Shown here one piece after another: positions 8,716 through 16,982 of a stretch of 64,000 nt of DNA. Source of the stretch: Bradyrhizobium campsiandrae (GTDB lineage: Bacteria > Pseudomonadota > Alphaproteobacteria > Rhizobiales > Xanthobacteraceae); assembly GCF_014529705.1 (NCBI RefSeq), contig NZ_JAANIH010000030.1, positions 34,577 through 98,576 of the forward strand, read 5' to 3'. Below the pieces are notes generated by a model. It was not told where the DNA came from. It saw only the letters and a program-made list of their open reading frames with translations, and searched no databases. Made by a program: the position numbers and the translations under genes. Numbering within the stretch: the first letter of the stretch is position 1; the number at the start of each line of letters is the position of its first letter.

Positions 8716-9746
8716 ATGCAGAGCCTGGACGACCTCGAACCCGACCACGCGGATTCCGTCTCCAAACACGCGCTCCAACTCATGGCTGAGTTGGAGGTAC
8801 CGGCGACACCCCCAAATTTTACCGTCTGGTTTGCCTACGTTCTTGGCCACTCGGCGGCGTTGCGTAAGACAATCGATATCCTGCGCTCGAATGACCGCAA
8901 ATTCGACAAGGCTCTCAATCGCGAACTCTATAACACCTTCCTCAAGGCGGCGACCGGCTCAGTGGGAGAGGTTGCCCAAACCATTTCCGGCGAGCTCGAC
9001 GCAATCCTTGTCAACGTAAGAAACGACGTCTCAGGCGCGATCGCAGATAGCGCAGCGCATTCCGAGGAGTTGATCGAGGTCGGGCGGACGCTTCGCACGG
9101 CGAAAGACCCGCAACTTGCCCTGAAACGGCTGGCCGACGAATTGACGAGAGCGACGGAACGTGCATCTGCGCTGGAAGCGAAGCTGGTTGAAGCCTCTGG
9201 CGAGCTTGACGGCCTTCGGACGTCACTTGAGCAAGCTGAACTCAGATCGCGTACCGACTCTCTGACCGGGCTTGCCAATCGCGGGGCAATGGAGAGTTTT
9301 CTTCGCACGGCCCAGATCAATGCCATGGAGAGCGGCGACGCCTTGAGCGTCTTCCTGATCGACGTGGACCACTTCAAGAAGTTCAACGACACATACGGGC
9401 ATCAATTGGGCGACCAGGTATTGCGGCTGGTCGCAAAGTGCCTTCAAGAGGGCATCAGGGACGGCGACCTGGCAGCGCGCTACGGTGGAGAAGAATAATC
9501 GGTATTTTGCCGGGAGCCCGGCTCACGATCACCCAGGAGATCGCCGAAAGAATCCGCATCAGAATTGCGAACGCGAACGTCAAGAAGCGGGCAACGGGCG
9601 AGCTGATCGGCCAAGTGACGATTTCAGCCGGCGTTGCCGAATTCAAGCCCGGAGAGAGCTTCGAGGCACTCATCGAGCGATGTGACCAGGCGCTCTATCG
9701 GGCGAAACAATCGGGTCGCAACTGCACGATCGCCTCGGATGACTAG
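8716..9746 (+). pseudogene. Diguanylate cyclase (GGDEF), frameshifted within the GGEEF signature
   Basis: The first frame (8716-9498, 260 aa) has a helical N-terminus, a coiled-coil-like linker (about residues 130-175), DSLTGLANRG and DVDHFKKFNDTYGHQLGD, and runs to RYGGEE followed directly by TAA at 9496-9498. The domain resumes two bases over at ATC 9498 (IGILPGARLTITQEIAERIR) and continues through ISAGVAEF and ALYRAKQSGRN to a stop ending at 9746. The shift falls exactly after GGEE, so the final F and the rest of the active-site hairpin are lost. This is either a real one-base deletion or a sequencing error. If corrected, it would be a soluble diguanylate cyclase of about 340 residues. Confidence 0.8.
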
Positions 9747-10077
9747 TCCGCATCGGACTAGCAGCGACAATCGTCGAGGAGAGCTCGCCCGCATGTTCCG
9801 AACACGAAACCTGACGGGTCATCGAACTGCCCGCGACCCGCAGCGCGGCAACGGGCGTCATGCCGAACAGAACGGATCGCCGGCTGCCTCTTTCCGGATG
9901 TCGTCAACCCATCGCTTGCCGGCACTGATGAGCGCGCCTCGCAGCCGGACCAATCTTCTGGCACAGACTATGGCCTGCGTTCGAGCGCGTGACTTGAAGC
10001 CGCCGGGCGGATCGTGCCGCGATCGTCGCATCAAAGAACCTCGCCCGGCGGGTGCCGGGCGAGGCTGACTGAGCGTC
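9747..10077. other. Intergenic stretch with the DUF736 terminator
   Basis: No convincing gene lies here. On the minus strand an open frame ends at 9858 with a stretch reading ISAGKRWVDDIRKEAAG, which could be a gene scrap, but I cannot identify it. The only clear structure is the hairpin at 10040-10064, described separately. Confidence 0.4.
10040..10064 (-). terminator. Intrinsic terminator-like hairpin downstream of the DUF736 remnant
   Basis: A perfect 11-bp stem, CCTCGCCCGGC with GCCGGGCGAGG around a short loop, sits just past the stop of the DUF736 remnant. It is followed on the minus strand by the T-rich TTCTTT. Confidence 0.65.
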
Positions 10078-10238
10078 TCAGTCGGCGCTCTTGCGCGGCC
10101 GCGACCAGAGCAGCGTGTAGCCTTCGCCGCCTTCGTCATCGAACAGGTTGGCGTAGATCGGCGAGTTGAACGAGGGATCGTCAAGCTTGAGTGAGAGATA
10201 GTCGCGACCTTCCTCGGAGCGCTTCGACCATGCCGCCC
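10078..10238 (-). pseudogene. DUF736 family protein, C-terminal half only
   Basis: The minus strand reads AAWSKRSEEGRDYLSLKLDD, then PSFNSPIYANLFDDEGGEG and YTLLWSR to a stop at 10078. This is the characteristic C-terminal half of DUF736 proteins, which are common in rhizobial plasmids and integrative elements. The N-terminal half (usually beginning MATIG) is absent. The frame meets a stop just upstream, and homology ends where a plus-strand ORF begins (about 10237-10255). It is a remnant created at a junction; an earlier function in conjugative elements is inferred from where the family occurs. Confidence 0.72.
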
Positions 10239-10255
10239 CGACCGCTTATCAGGCC

Positions 10256-10891
10256 ATGAAGTCGGTCTACGTCGGCGTGCTGGAGCAGTTGCACAACGGC
10301 GCCAAGCCGGTGCTCGTGAAGGCGGAGCATCTCGAGCTCGTGCGCACTGCTCATGCGATCTACGCCAAGACCGAGGAACTGCTAAGGGCCCAGCACGCAA
10401 TGTCCGCCGAGCTGCGTAAGATCATGCAGAGCGGCGAATTCGTGAAGGCGAATGCGCAGGAGCAGCATGAGATGCAGGCGAAGTTTCTGCGCGAGCGCGC
10501 GATGGCCGAGCATCAGGAGCTCGCGCACAACAAGCAGGGCGGGCCGTCGCTGGCGCAGCTGATGTTGGCGGCCCCGGCGATGGACCTGAACCCGTCCTCC
10601 ATCTATGCCAACGTGCTCTTCTACAAGAGCGAACTCGATTGCGCGATGCTCCTGGGCCGCGTCGAACGCGGCGTCGGCGTCATGTTGGGGGCAAAGCACA
10701 TCACGGCGCTGGGCCGCTTCATGGCGCAGGCCGATGAAGCAGAAGGCAAAACCGCCGTCGACGCCGAGACCGAGGCCGCGCGCAACCTCCGCGATCTTGC
10801 CCTTCGGGTGAGGACGCGCGCCGGTTGGGGGGAGTTTTTCACCATCGCGGAGGCGAATGGTCGCGAGTTCTGGATCAGCAAGGTATTGTAA
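10256..10891 (+). CDS. Hypothetical protein in the transfer module
   Basis: The product has 211 residues and I do not recognise it. It is rich in helices, with a charged, probably coiled-coil region in residues ~20-100 (HAIYAKTEELLRAQHAM; EQQEMQAKF-like stretch) and a more compact C-terminus ending GWGEFFTIAEANGREFWISK. No signal peptide or membrane helix is evident. The reading frame remains open upstream of the ATG (PTAYQAMKS) back to the DUF736 junction, so the true N-terminus may have been cut off. It is the first gene on the plus strand before the ParA-like/coupling-protein/relaxase block and ends 127 bases before it. Confidence 0.5.
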   Translation: MKSVYVGVLEQLHNGAKPVLVKAEHLELVRTAHAIYAKTEELLRAQHAMSAELRKIMQSGEFVKANAQEQHEMQAKFLRERAMAEHQELAHNKQGGPSLAQLMLAAPAMDLNPSSIYANVLFYKSELDCAMLLGRVERGVGVMLGAKHITALGRFMAQADEAEGKTAVDAETEAARNLRDLALRVRTRAGWGEFFTIAEANGREFWISKVL

Positions 10892-10912
10892 TTGCGGGTC
10901 TTTCTCGCGGCA

Positions 10913-10982
10913 ATCTTCGTTCCCGAAATTCTTAGGCCGAACTGGCCTTAATAGAAGGGCTCCGCAATCGGCGGGGCCCTTC
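10913..10982 (+). promoter_or_regulatory. Duplicated leader element, copy A (18-bp box plus hairpin)
   Basis: The 18-base box ATCTTCGTTCCCGAAATT (10913-10930, itself holding TTCG-TTCC-CGAA) is followed by a conserved GCCGA...TAAT...GAAGG stretch. A 12-bp hairpin at 10954-10982 (GAAGGGCTCCGC / GCGGGGCCCTTC) completes the unit. The same unit precedes the relaxase gene at 14267. It may be a terminator for the gene upstream, a riboregulator or a small RNA; the sequence alone does not decide. Confidence 0.6.
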
Positions 10983-11018
10983 GCGTTTCGGCTCCCGTCA
11001 AAAGGAAGAGGGAGCCAC

Positions 11019-11867
11019 ATGGCTAAGACCAAATCTCCAACCCACCCCGTAAAGAAGGTCGCCCCGCCCATCACGTGCATTGTCGATGGCGACGTGGGCG
11101 GCGTCGGCAAGTCGCTGCTCGCGATCATCCTCGCGATGACGTTCTCGCTTGTCGACCTCACGCTGAAGGTCTTCGAACTCGACGAGCAGGGCAAGCTCCA
11201 GAGATTCTTGGGCCCCGAGGTCCAGAGCCTGCATGCCGCCAGGCTTGACGCGGATGCCGATGGCGAGCGCGACCTGCTGCCCGTCTTCGCCCCCTTCCAT
11301 GAGGCACTGACCACCATGCCCCAGACCAATGCGTCGGTGTTGCTCGAGGTCGGGGGTGCGCTGACGGAGCTCGCAAACTCGTTCATGGCGGAAGTGGACG
11401 TCGACGACGACATCTCGGCGCTCGGTCTGAACGTCGTAGTCTTCCTGGTCATGGTCGCCACGGCAGAGTCGGTGCGTCAGGTGCTCGGACAAGCGGCGCG
11501 GCTCGAGCGCATCCTGCCCTCCGCTCAAATCGTGATCGTCCTCAATGAGCGCGACGGTTGCCCGCAGAAGGCCTCGCGCGACATGCCGGAGGACCTGGCC
11601 AAAGGTGTTGATCGTCTCCTCGACACTTATACCCACATCCGTATGCCGCGACTGCGGCCTCAGTCACGTCGCCTGTTGGAGATGCTGGGTGAGTCGCCGC
11701 CACTGATCATGTCGTGGCGTCACGATCACTTCCGCGAGGCCATGACGCGGACGAGGCTGCCGCTGTCGTACGCGAAGCGCTTCGTGAACGACGTCGCCGA
11801 CTGGAGCGGAAAGATTCACAAAGAACTGACCCGCATCCTCCCGTTCCTCGGAGGTGAGCATGCCTAA
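11019..11867 (+). CDS. ParA/MinD-like P-loop ATPase of the transfer module
   Basis: This 282-residue protein starts at ATG 11019, eight bases after GGAAGAGGGAG. Residues ~17-34 form a beta strand and a P-loop, CIVDGDVGGVGKS, of the deviant Walker A type used by ParA/SIMIBI proteins (here DVGGVGKS instead of KGGVGKT). The rest is divergent, with alternating strands such as NVVVFLVMVA and AQIVIVLNERDG. Similar genes occur upstream of coupling-protein genes in proteobacterial conjugative elements, where they may help place or recruit the DNA-transfer complex. It overlaps the next gene by 14 bases. The exact role is inferred from context. Confidence 0.7.
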   Translation: MAKTKSPTHPVKKVAPPITCIVDGDVGGVGKSLLAIILAMTFSLVDLTLKVFELDEQGKLQRFLGPEVQSLHAARLDADADGERDLLPVFAPFHEALTTMPQTNASVLLEVGGALTELANSFMAEVDVDDDISALGLNVVVFLVMVATAESVRQVLGQAARLERILPSAQIVIVLNERDGCPQKASRDMPEDLAKGVDRLLDTYTHIRMPRLRPQSRRLLEMLGESPPLIMSWRHDHFREAMTRTRLPLSYAKRFVNDVADWSGKIHKELTRILPFLGGEHA

Positions 11868-12462
11868 GCGCCTTGAGGCATTCCTGAAGGACGTGAGCAC
11901 CCTGCGCGCGCAGCAGAGTGCGGAGCAGTCGGCGCGCATGGACCGGCTGAAGGCGATGACGCCCGAACAGCTCGTTCGCCTCCCGCGCCAGGAACTACAG
12001 GAGCTCACCGATCGGCAGTATGCTGAGATCGTTCGCCACGTCGCACCGGAGCATCGGCTGCCGGAGCCGCAGGAGGTGTCGGTTGGTGCGTTTACCTTTT
12101 GGGCCAGGCTCCGCTGGATCGCGCTTCCGACGGCCGCGCGAGCAGCGATGCTCGGCGTGTTGACGGGGCTCCTCGTGCTCTTCGTGAGCCTCGCGGTCGG
12201 CCCCGCCAACGATTGGTGGCACTACCGCACCCCGCCGGTCCGCAGCGCTGAAGCCTCGACCTGGCCGCCCTGCCCACGGCTCAGCGGCTGGGTCGACGGC
12301 TGCACCTACGTGCCGATGCGAGACATCGCGTGGGATCGCGCCGCGAGCCTGCTCGAGATGCCTGAGGCAGAGCTGCGGCAGGCCAACCAACACATCGGCC
12401 CGGCCTACATCCCCGCCCAGACGACGCTCGTCGTCTGGCGGCATCGTGGCAAACTCGATTAG
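11854..12462 (+). CDS. Single-pass membrane protein of the transfer module
   Basis: The product has 202 residues. The first ~85 are charged and cytoplasmic-looking, with a short amphipathic stretch around MTPEQLVRLPRQELQELTD. One strong transmembrane helix follows at about residues 105-125 (MLGVLTGLLVLFVSLAVG). A periplasmic-facing domain with two Cys (PPCPRL, GCTYVP) could form a disulfide. It starts at GTG 11854 or ATG 11860 inside the ParA-like gene and ends 9 bases before the coupling protein, so the three are translationally linked. I know no family name; a scaffold or coupling-protein partner is a guess. Confidence 0.6.
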   Translation: MSMPKRLEAFLKDVSTLRAQQSAEQSARMDRLKAMTPEQLVRLPRQELQELTDRQYAEIVRHVAPEHRLPEPQEVSVGAFTFWARLRWIALPTAARAAMLGVLTGLLVLFVSLAVGPANDWWHYRTPPVRSAEASTWPPCPRLSGWVDGCTYVPMRDIAWDRAASLLEMPEAELRQANQHIGPAYIPAQTTLVVWRHRGKLD

Positions 12463-12471
12463 GAGACCGAC

Positions 12472-14241
12472 ATGAAGCTCGCTACCTACGAAAAGCGTGA
12501 TTTGCAAGCGACCAAGCGCGTGCGCTTCCCTGTCGGCGTGGCCATGCTGGTGATGGCGGTGTGGGTGGCGTTTTGGGTCGTTCCGCCGGTCGGCTGGTAC
12601 GCCGACGCGCCGTGGATCGGGTCCGGTCCGCTGCTGTGGGACGCCTTGAGCGGCTCGTACCCCGGCGTGCTCGCTGAATGGCACACGGTCATTCCGGCCT
12701 GCACTCATGCGCTTGCAGCTTTCGCAACCATCTGGCGCATTCCGATCGCGACCAGCATGGTGTTCGAGTTCTACATCCGCACCGGCGGCTGCTTGCTCGG
12801 CTGGCTCGTGGCGTGGTTGACGGCCTCGCGCATCATGATGCGCGAGGCCGCTATTATCGATACGCGCAGGCACTATGAAGGGCTGGAACTGCAGCAAGGA
12901 GGCGCTGCCAGGAGAGGCGCTTCGGCATTCATGGCGCAAGAGGATCGCCAGCAAGGCCTCGGGATTGCACTGGCGCCCGGGGTGATTCTGTCGCGGCTGC
13001 GCGAGATTCGCGGCGTGCTGCTTCTGGGGGCTCCTGGATCGGCGAAGACACGCATCATCTTGCATCTGTTGCAGGAAATCTTTGCTGCGATGTACCGATG
13101 GCCCAACCGTAATGTTCGCGTCCTCATCCACGACACCACCGGCGAGATTCTGAGCGGCCTACCGCTGCCTGATGCGGCATTCGCGGCGCTGCACGGGCAT
13201 CGGCCGGGTGGCTACGCCTGGGCGGTCGGACGTGACGTGCTGACCAAGAGCGACGCCGAAGCGTTCGGTGCATTGCTCGCGCCCCACACCGACGAAAGCA
13301 TCTGGGAATCCGGCAGCGGTACCCTGCTCGGCGGATGCGCCGTTCTCTGCCAGACCCGTCATGGGGCTGCGTGGGGTATGCCCGAATTCTATGAGGCGAT
13401 TCTGTCCGATCCCGTCGAGCTCAAGGCACAATTGCAAGGGATCTACCCGCCCGCGGCCGAGCTGATCGAAGTCGATCCAGAGACTGGAGGACTGTCACGG
13501 ACAACGGTGAGCTTCTTCCTATCGTTCCGCGCGGCAGTACTGCGCTTCCTGCGGCCGCTCGCGGACAACTGGCGCGACCTTCCCGCAAACCGGCAGTTCT
13601 CGTTCCGGGAATGGCTGGACGGATCCAATCCCGCCCAGCCGCGTACCGTCGCGGTGCAGCGCTCTGGCCGCTATCCCGAACTATCCGCGGCTTGGATTGG
13701 CGCCATCGTCGACACCATCGCGGCTCACGTGAACGACGAGTCGTTTCCGAACTCGCAAACCCGCCGCATCTTCCTCTGCCTCGATGAGCTGGCCTCGCTT
13801 GGCCGTTTGCGCCGTTTCCCGGACCTGGTCGATCTCGGAAGAAACAAGGGCGTGGGAGTCCTGGCGGCCGCGCTGCATGAGATCGAGCAGCTCCAGGAGC
13901 GCTATGGCGAAAAACTCGCAACCAGCATCTTGCGTCGGTTCCGCACCAAGATCGTCTGCCAGCAGAACCTCGATGGCGGCACCGTGCAGTTCTCTGAGCA
14001 CATGATCGGCAAGCGGACGGTCGAAGTGGAAGAGACCACCACCACCGCAACGAGAGGTCCGCAAGGCACGACGACCTCACAGACCAAGGCGAGCGCGAGG
14101 AAGGAGGTACCCATCGTTCGCGCCGAGCGTCTGGCCTATGAGCTCGGCGTGTTCGGCAACACCGTCAAGGCGATCGCGGTCGGCATCGGCAATCCGGCGC
14201 TCCTGACCTGGCCGGTCACCGTTTGGCGCCGCCGTCGATAG
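12472..14241 (+). CDS. Type IV coupling protein (TraD/VirD4-like ATPase)
   Basis: This 589-residue protein should link the relaxase-DNA complex to a secretion channel at the inner membrane. Two N-terminal hydrophobic regions (about residues 20-45 and 100-122) precede the ATPase domain. Walker A GAPGSAKT is near residues 186-193, Walker B RRIFLCLDELASLGRL near 424-440, and a coupling-protein sensor region NKGVGVLAAALHEIEQLQ follows. The C-terminus contains a threonine-rich stretch (EETTTTATRGPQGTTTSQT). It fits the TraD/TraG branch of the FtsK/HerA superfamily. It is the third gene of the coupled unit with the ParA-like and one-TM proteins and lies just upstream of the relaxase. Confidence 0.85.
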   Translation: MKLATYEKRDLQATKRVRFPVGVAMLVMAVWVAFWVVPPVGWYADAPWIGSGPLLWDALSGSYPGVLAEWHTVIPACTHALAAFATIWRIPIATSMVFEFYIRTGGCLLGWLVAWLTASRIMMREAAIIDTRRHYEGLELQQGGAARRGASAFMAQEDRQQGLGIALAPGVILSRLREIRGVLLLGAPGSAKTRIILHLLQEIFAAMYRWPNRNVRVLIHDTTGEILSGLPLPDAAFAALHGHRPGGYAWAVGRDVLTKSDAEAFGALLAPHTDESIWESGSGTLLGGCAVLCQTRHGAAWGMPEFYEAILSDPVELKAQLQGIYPPAAELIEVDPETGGLSRTTVSFFLSFRAAVLRFLRPLADNWRDLPANRQFSFREWLDGSNPAQPRTVAVQRSGRYPELSAAWIGAIVDTIAAHVNDESFPNSQTRRIFLCLDELASLGRLRRFPDLVDLGRNKGVGVLAAALHEIEQLQERYGEKLATSILRRFRTKIVCQQNLDGGTVQFSEHMIGKRTVEVEETTTTATRGPQGTTTSQTKASARKEVPIVRAERLAYELGVFGNTVKAIAVGIGNPALLTWPVTVWRRRR

Positions 14242-14266
14242 AAAAAGCGGACGAATCCCGGCTTCG

Positions 14267-14333
14267 ATCTTCGTTCCCGAAATTTGTCAGCCGACCCGGG
14301 TGTAATTGGAAGGCCTCCAAACGGGGGCCTTTC
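14267..14333 (+). promoter_or_regulatory. Duplicated leader element, copy B, before the relaxase start
   Basis: This is the same arrangement as at 10913: identical 18-base box at 14267-14284, a GCCGA...TAAT...GAAGG core, and an 11-bp hairpin at 14308-14333 with loop AAAC. A T·G pair sits at the equivalent place in both hairpins. The hairpin ends three bases before the GTG chosen as the relaxase start and contains the only G-rich ribosome-site candidate. Confidence 0.6.
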
Positions 14334-14336
14334 TTC

Positions 14337-16982
14337 GTGGTTGCGACCTGGAATCCAGCAGCGGCGAGCACATACTACACGCGTCAGCGTGAGACGGAGT
14401 ATTACGCCGGCAGTGGAGAGCCGGCGGGCATCTGGTACGCGCCTGCTGCGGATTTTGCTGTAGTCGATCGCTCGCCCGTCGACCGCGCCACCTTCGAACG
14501 CCTCTATCATGCGCTGGATGAAAACGGCGTGTCGCTGCTCGACAAGGTTCGCCGGCACAGAGATCGCACGCCCGCCTTCGACATCACGCTGAGCGCCCCG
14601 CGCTCGGTCAGCTTGGTTTGGGGTCTCGGATCGCACGAGACAAAGCGCCTGATCGAAACGGCGCAGCAGAACGCCGTTCGCGCCACGCTCGGCATGCTGG
14701 AACGCGAGGCGACCTGGGCGCGCCGCGGATTCAATGGCGGCTTCATCGAGAAGGTTGCGTTGACTTCTGCGACGTTCCGGCACGGGGAAAGCCGAAGCGC
14801 TCGGCACAGCGACGGACGCGTGTTCGCCGATCCGAACCTCCATACGCATTGCGTATGCCTGAACATCGCGACACGTCAAAGCGATCGCACCGTCGGCGGG
14901 CTGCATTCGAAACTCATTCGCGATTTCAAGATGGCGGCCGGTGCGACATATCATGCCGCGTTAGCGCATGAGCTTGAGAGGATCGGGTTCGCGATCGACC
15001 GCGTCGGCAAGAATGGCGTGTTCGAGATCTCCGGCGTCGATGATACGACGATCAAGTATTTCAGCGCCCGGCGACAGGAGATCGAGGACGAACTCGCCGA
15101 ACATGGTCTCACCAGCGGGCAGGCCACTGGGCTGGCGGCCGCCATCGCCAAGGCGACGCGAAGCAGCAAGCGCGAGAGTGAAGCTGTCGGACGGGAGGAG
15201 GTCTGGCGCGAGGCGGCGCGGTCACTCGGCATCGATACGGAGTCATTTGCCGAGAGCTTGAGGGTCGAGTCGAAGACGCTCAATCAGCAAGCAGGCGAAC
15301 GGATCCTCTCGGAACGGTTGGCCGCTCTGCCGGCCAGCCTCACCGAACATGAAAGCGTCGTCGAGCGGCGAGAGCTGCTGCGCTCGGTCGCTGCCGCGCT
15401 AGTCGGCACCGGCTTGCCGGTCGAGCGCGCTGAAATCGAGCTCACCCGCCTGCTCAACCAGGGCGCCGTTCTCGAGATCGGCCGTGATGCGCTTGGGCTG
15501 CCCTGCTACTCGACTCCGGAAATGCTCGCAATCGAGCGGGACGTCGTCGAACAGGCGCAACGTCTCGCGAACAAACCATGGCTTGCCATCGATCCGAAGT
15601 CGGTAACGGATCGTTGCCGGGCTTGCGGGCTCACAGCTGAGCAGACAGACGCGGCGCTCGCTGCAACCACAAGCTCGGCGGTCGCTATCGTCGAAGGCGC
15701 CCCTGGAGTAGGCAAGTCGACGCTCCTGGCGCGAGTTGTCGAGGGATACGCCAAAGCCGGATGCCGGGTGATCGGCGCCGCATCCGCGTGGCGCATCGCC
15801 AACATGCTCCGGGATGACCTCGGAATCGAGGCGCGGGCGACGGCCTCCTGGATCGCGCGGCTCAAAGCCGGCGAGAAGGTTCTTGACGAGCACACCGTTC
15901 TGATTGCCGACGAGGCCGGCCTGCTGTCCTCGCGCGACATGCATGCGCTGCTCGGCGCCGTCACCAAGGCCGGCGCCAAGATCGTTCTCGCGGGGGATCG
16001 GCGCCAGCTCCAGGCCATCGGCGCCGGCCCTGGCCTTGATCTGGTGGCGCGCGCCGTTGAAGCTGCGCGTGTCAACAACATTGTTCGCCAGCGTGAGGTG
16101 TGGGCGCGAGAGGCCATCACAAACTTCGGCACCGGGCAGGCAACGCGCGGGCTCGAGGCGTTCGCAGATCGGGGCCTCTTGTTCGAGGCGGCCGGCGCCA
16201 GGGCGGCCATCACGGAGGTGCTGGATTCGGCGGAACAAGTCCATAAACGCGATCCCGGTGCCTCGGTCCTGATTGTTGCCAAGTCCAACGCGGCCGTTGC
16301 CGCGATCTCGCGCGCGACTCGCGAGCGCCTCAAGAACAGCGGCATCATCAAGGGCACCGAGGTCAGCTTCACCGCGGCGACTCCATCCGGCCACTCGACC
16401 CAGATCGAGCTGGCGGCCGGGGACAAGATCAGATTCCTCGTCCGCGATGACGAACTTGACGTCGTCAACGGCTCCACGGCGACCATCATTACGGTCAATA
16501 AGACCGCCGAGCCCTTCAGCAGCGCCAATCGAATTCTCATCGAGGCCGACATCGGAGGGCAGCGGATCGCCTTCGATCCAGCGCGGCTTGCCGACGGGCA
16601 GGGACGTCCCCGTCTTGGCTGGGCCTATGCTTCGACTGTTTACGGCTGCCAGGGTCTGACGGTCGACCATGCGGTCGTGTATCTGGATCACAGCTACAAT
16701 CGTCATGACATTTACGTGGCGGCGAGCCGTGCGCGAGAGCAAACGACGCTCGTGGTGGATGCCAAGAGCATCGATCGACGGCTCGCCTCGGAACTGCCCT
16801 TCGATCAGCAGCGCGATGATTTGGTCTTTTCGGCAAACCAGCGCCAAAACTGGCTGGCCGAGCGGCTTGCGCGCGCGTCGCCGAAGATTTCCACGCTCGA
16901 CGTCATTGAGAGTTCGCGACCATTCGAGCGGCAGACGCAGAAGGACCGGCATCATCGACGGGAGCTCAGCTATGAGCTCTAA
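14337..16982 (+). CDS. MobF-family relaxase-helicase (TraA/TrwC-like conjugative relaxase)
   Basis: The protein nicks and unwinds transferred DNA. The N-terminal TrwC-type relaxase domain shows catalytic tyrosines in ASTYYTRQRETEYY, the two-strand core FDITLSAPRSVSLVW and the metal-binding DPNLHTHCVCLN histidine motif. A superfamily I helicase follows, with Walker A GAPGVGKST, Walker B VLIADEAGLLS, LAGDRRQLQAIG and the late motifs YGCQGLTVDH and YVAASRAREQT. Start choice: GTG 14337 gives an N-terminus VVATWNPAAA that fits the family. An ATG at 14223 would extend the frame through the duplicated leader element, which looks non-coding. It follows the coupling protein and shares 11 bases with the next small ORF. 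Confidence 0.88.
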   Translation: MVATWNPAAASTYYTRQRETEYYAGSGEPAGIWYAPAADFAVVDRSPVDRATFERLYHALDENGVSLLDKVRRHRDRTPAFDITLSAPRSVSLVWGLGSHETKRLIETAQQNAVRATLGMLEREATWARRGFNGGFIEKVALTSATFRHGESRSARHSDGRVFADPNLHTHCVCLNIATRQSDRTVGGLHSKLIRDFKMAAGATYHAALAHELERIGFAIDRVGKNGVFEISGVDDTTIKYFSARRQEIEDELAEHGLTSGQATGLAAAIAKATRSSKRESEAVGREEVWREAARSLGIDTESFAESLRVESKTLNQQAGERILSERLAALPASLTEHESVVERRELLRSVAAALVGTGLPVERAEIELTRLLNQGAVLEIGRDALGLPCYSTPEMLAIERDVVEQAQRLANKPWLAIDPKSVTDRCRACGLTAEQTDAALAATTSSAVAIVEGAPGVGKSTLLARVVEGYAKAGCRVIGAASAWRIANMLRDDLGIEARATASWIARLKAGEKVLDEHTVLIADEAGLLSSRDMHALLGAVTKAGAKIVLAGDRRQLQAIGAGPGLDLVARAVEAARVNNIVRQREVWAREAITNFGTGQATRGLEAFADRGLLFEAAGARAAITEVLDSAEQVHKRDPGASVLIVAKSNAAVAAISRATRERLKNSGIIKGTEVSFTAATPSGHSTQIELAAGDKIRFLVRDDELDVVNGSTATIITVNKTAEPFSSANRILIEADIGGQRIAFDPARLADGQGRPRLGWAYASTVYGCQGLTVDHAVVYLDHSYNRHDIYVAASRAREQTTLVVDAKSIDRRLASELPFDQQRDDLVFSANQRQNWLAERLARASPKISTLDVIESSRPFERQTQKDRHHRRELSYEL

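Noticed and set aside
9858..10235. Minus-strand frame ending ISAGKRWVDDIRKEAAG
   Set aside because: It overlaps the DUF736 remnant in another frame and only the last ~25 residues look plausible, too little to call a gene.
14223..14336. N-terminal extension of the relaxase from ATG 14223
   Set aside because: It would translate the duplicated leader element, whose other copy is clearly intergenic; family similarity begins at VVATWNP.
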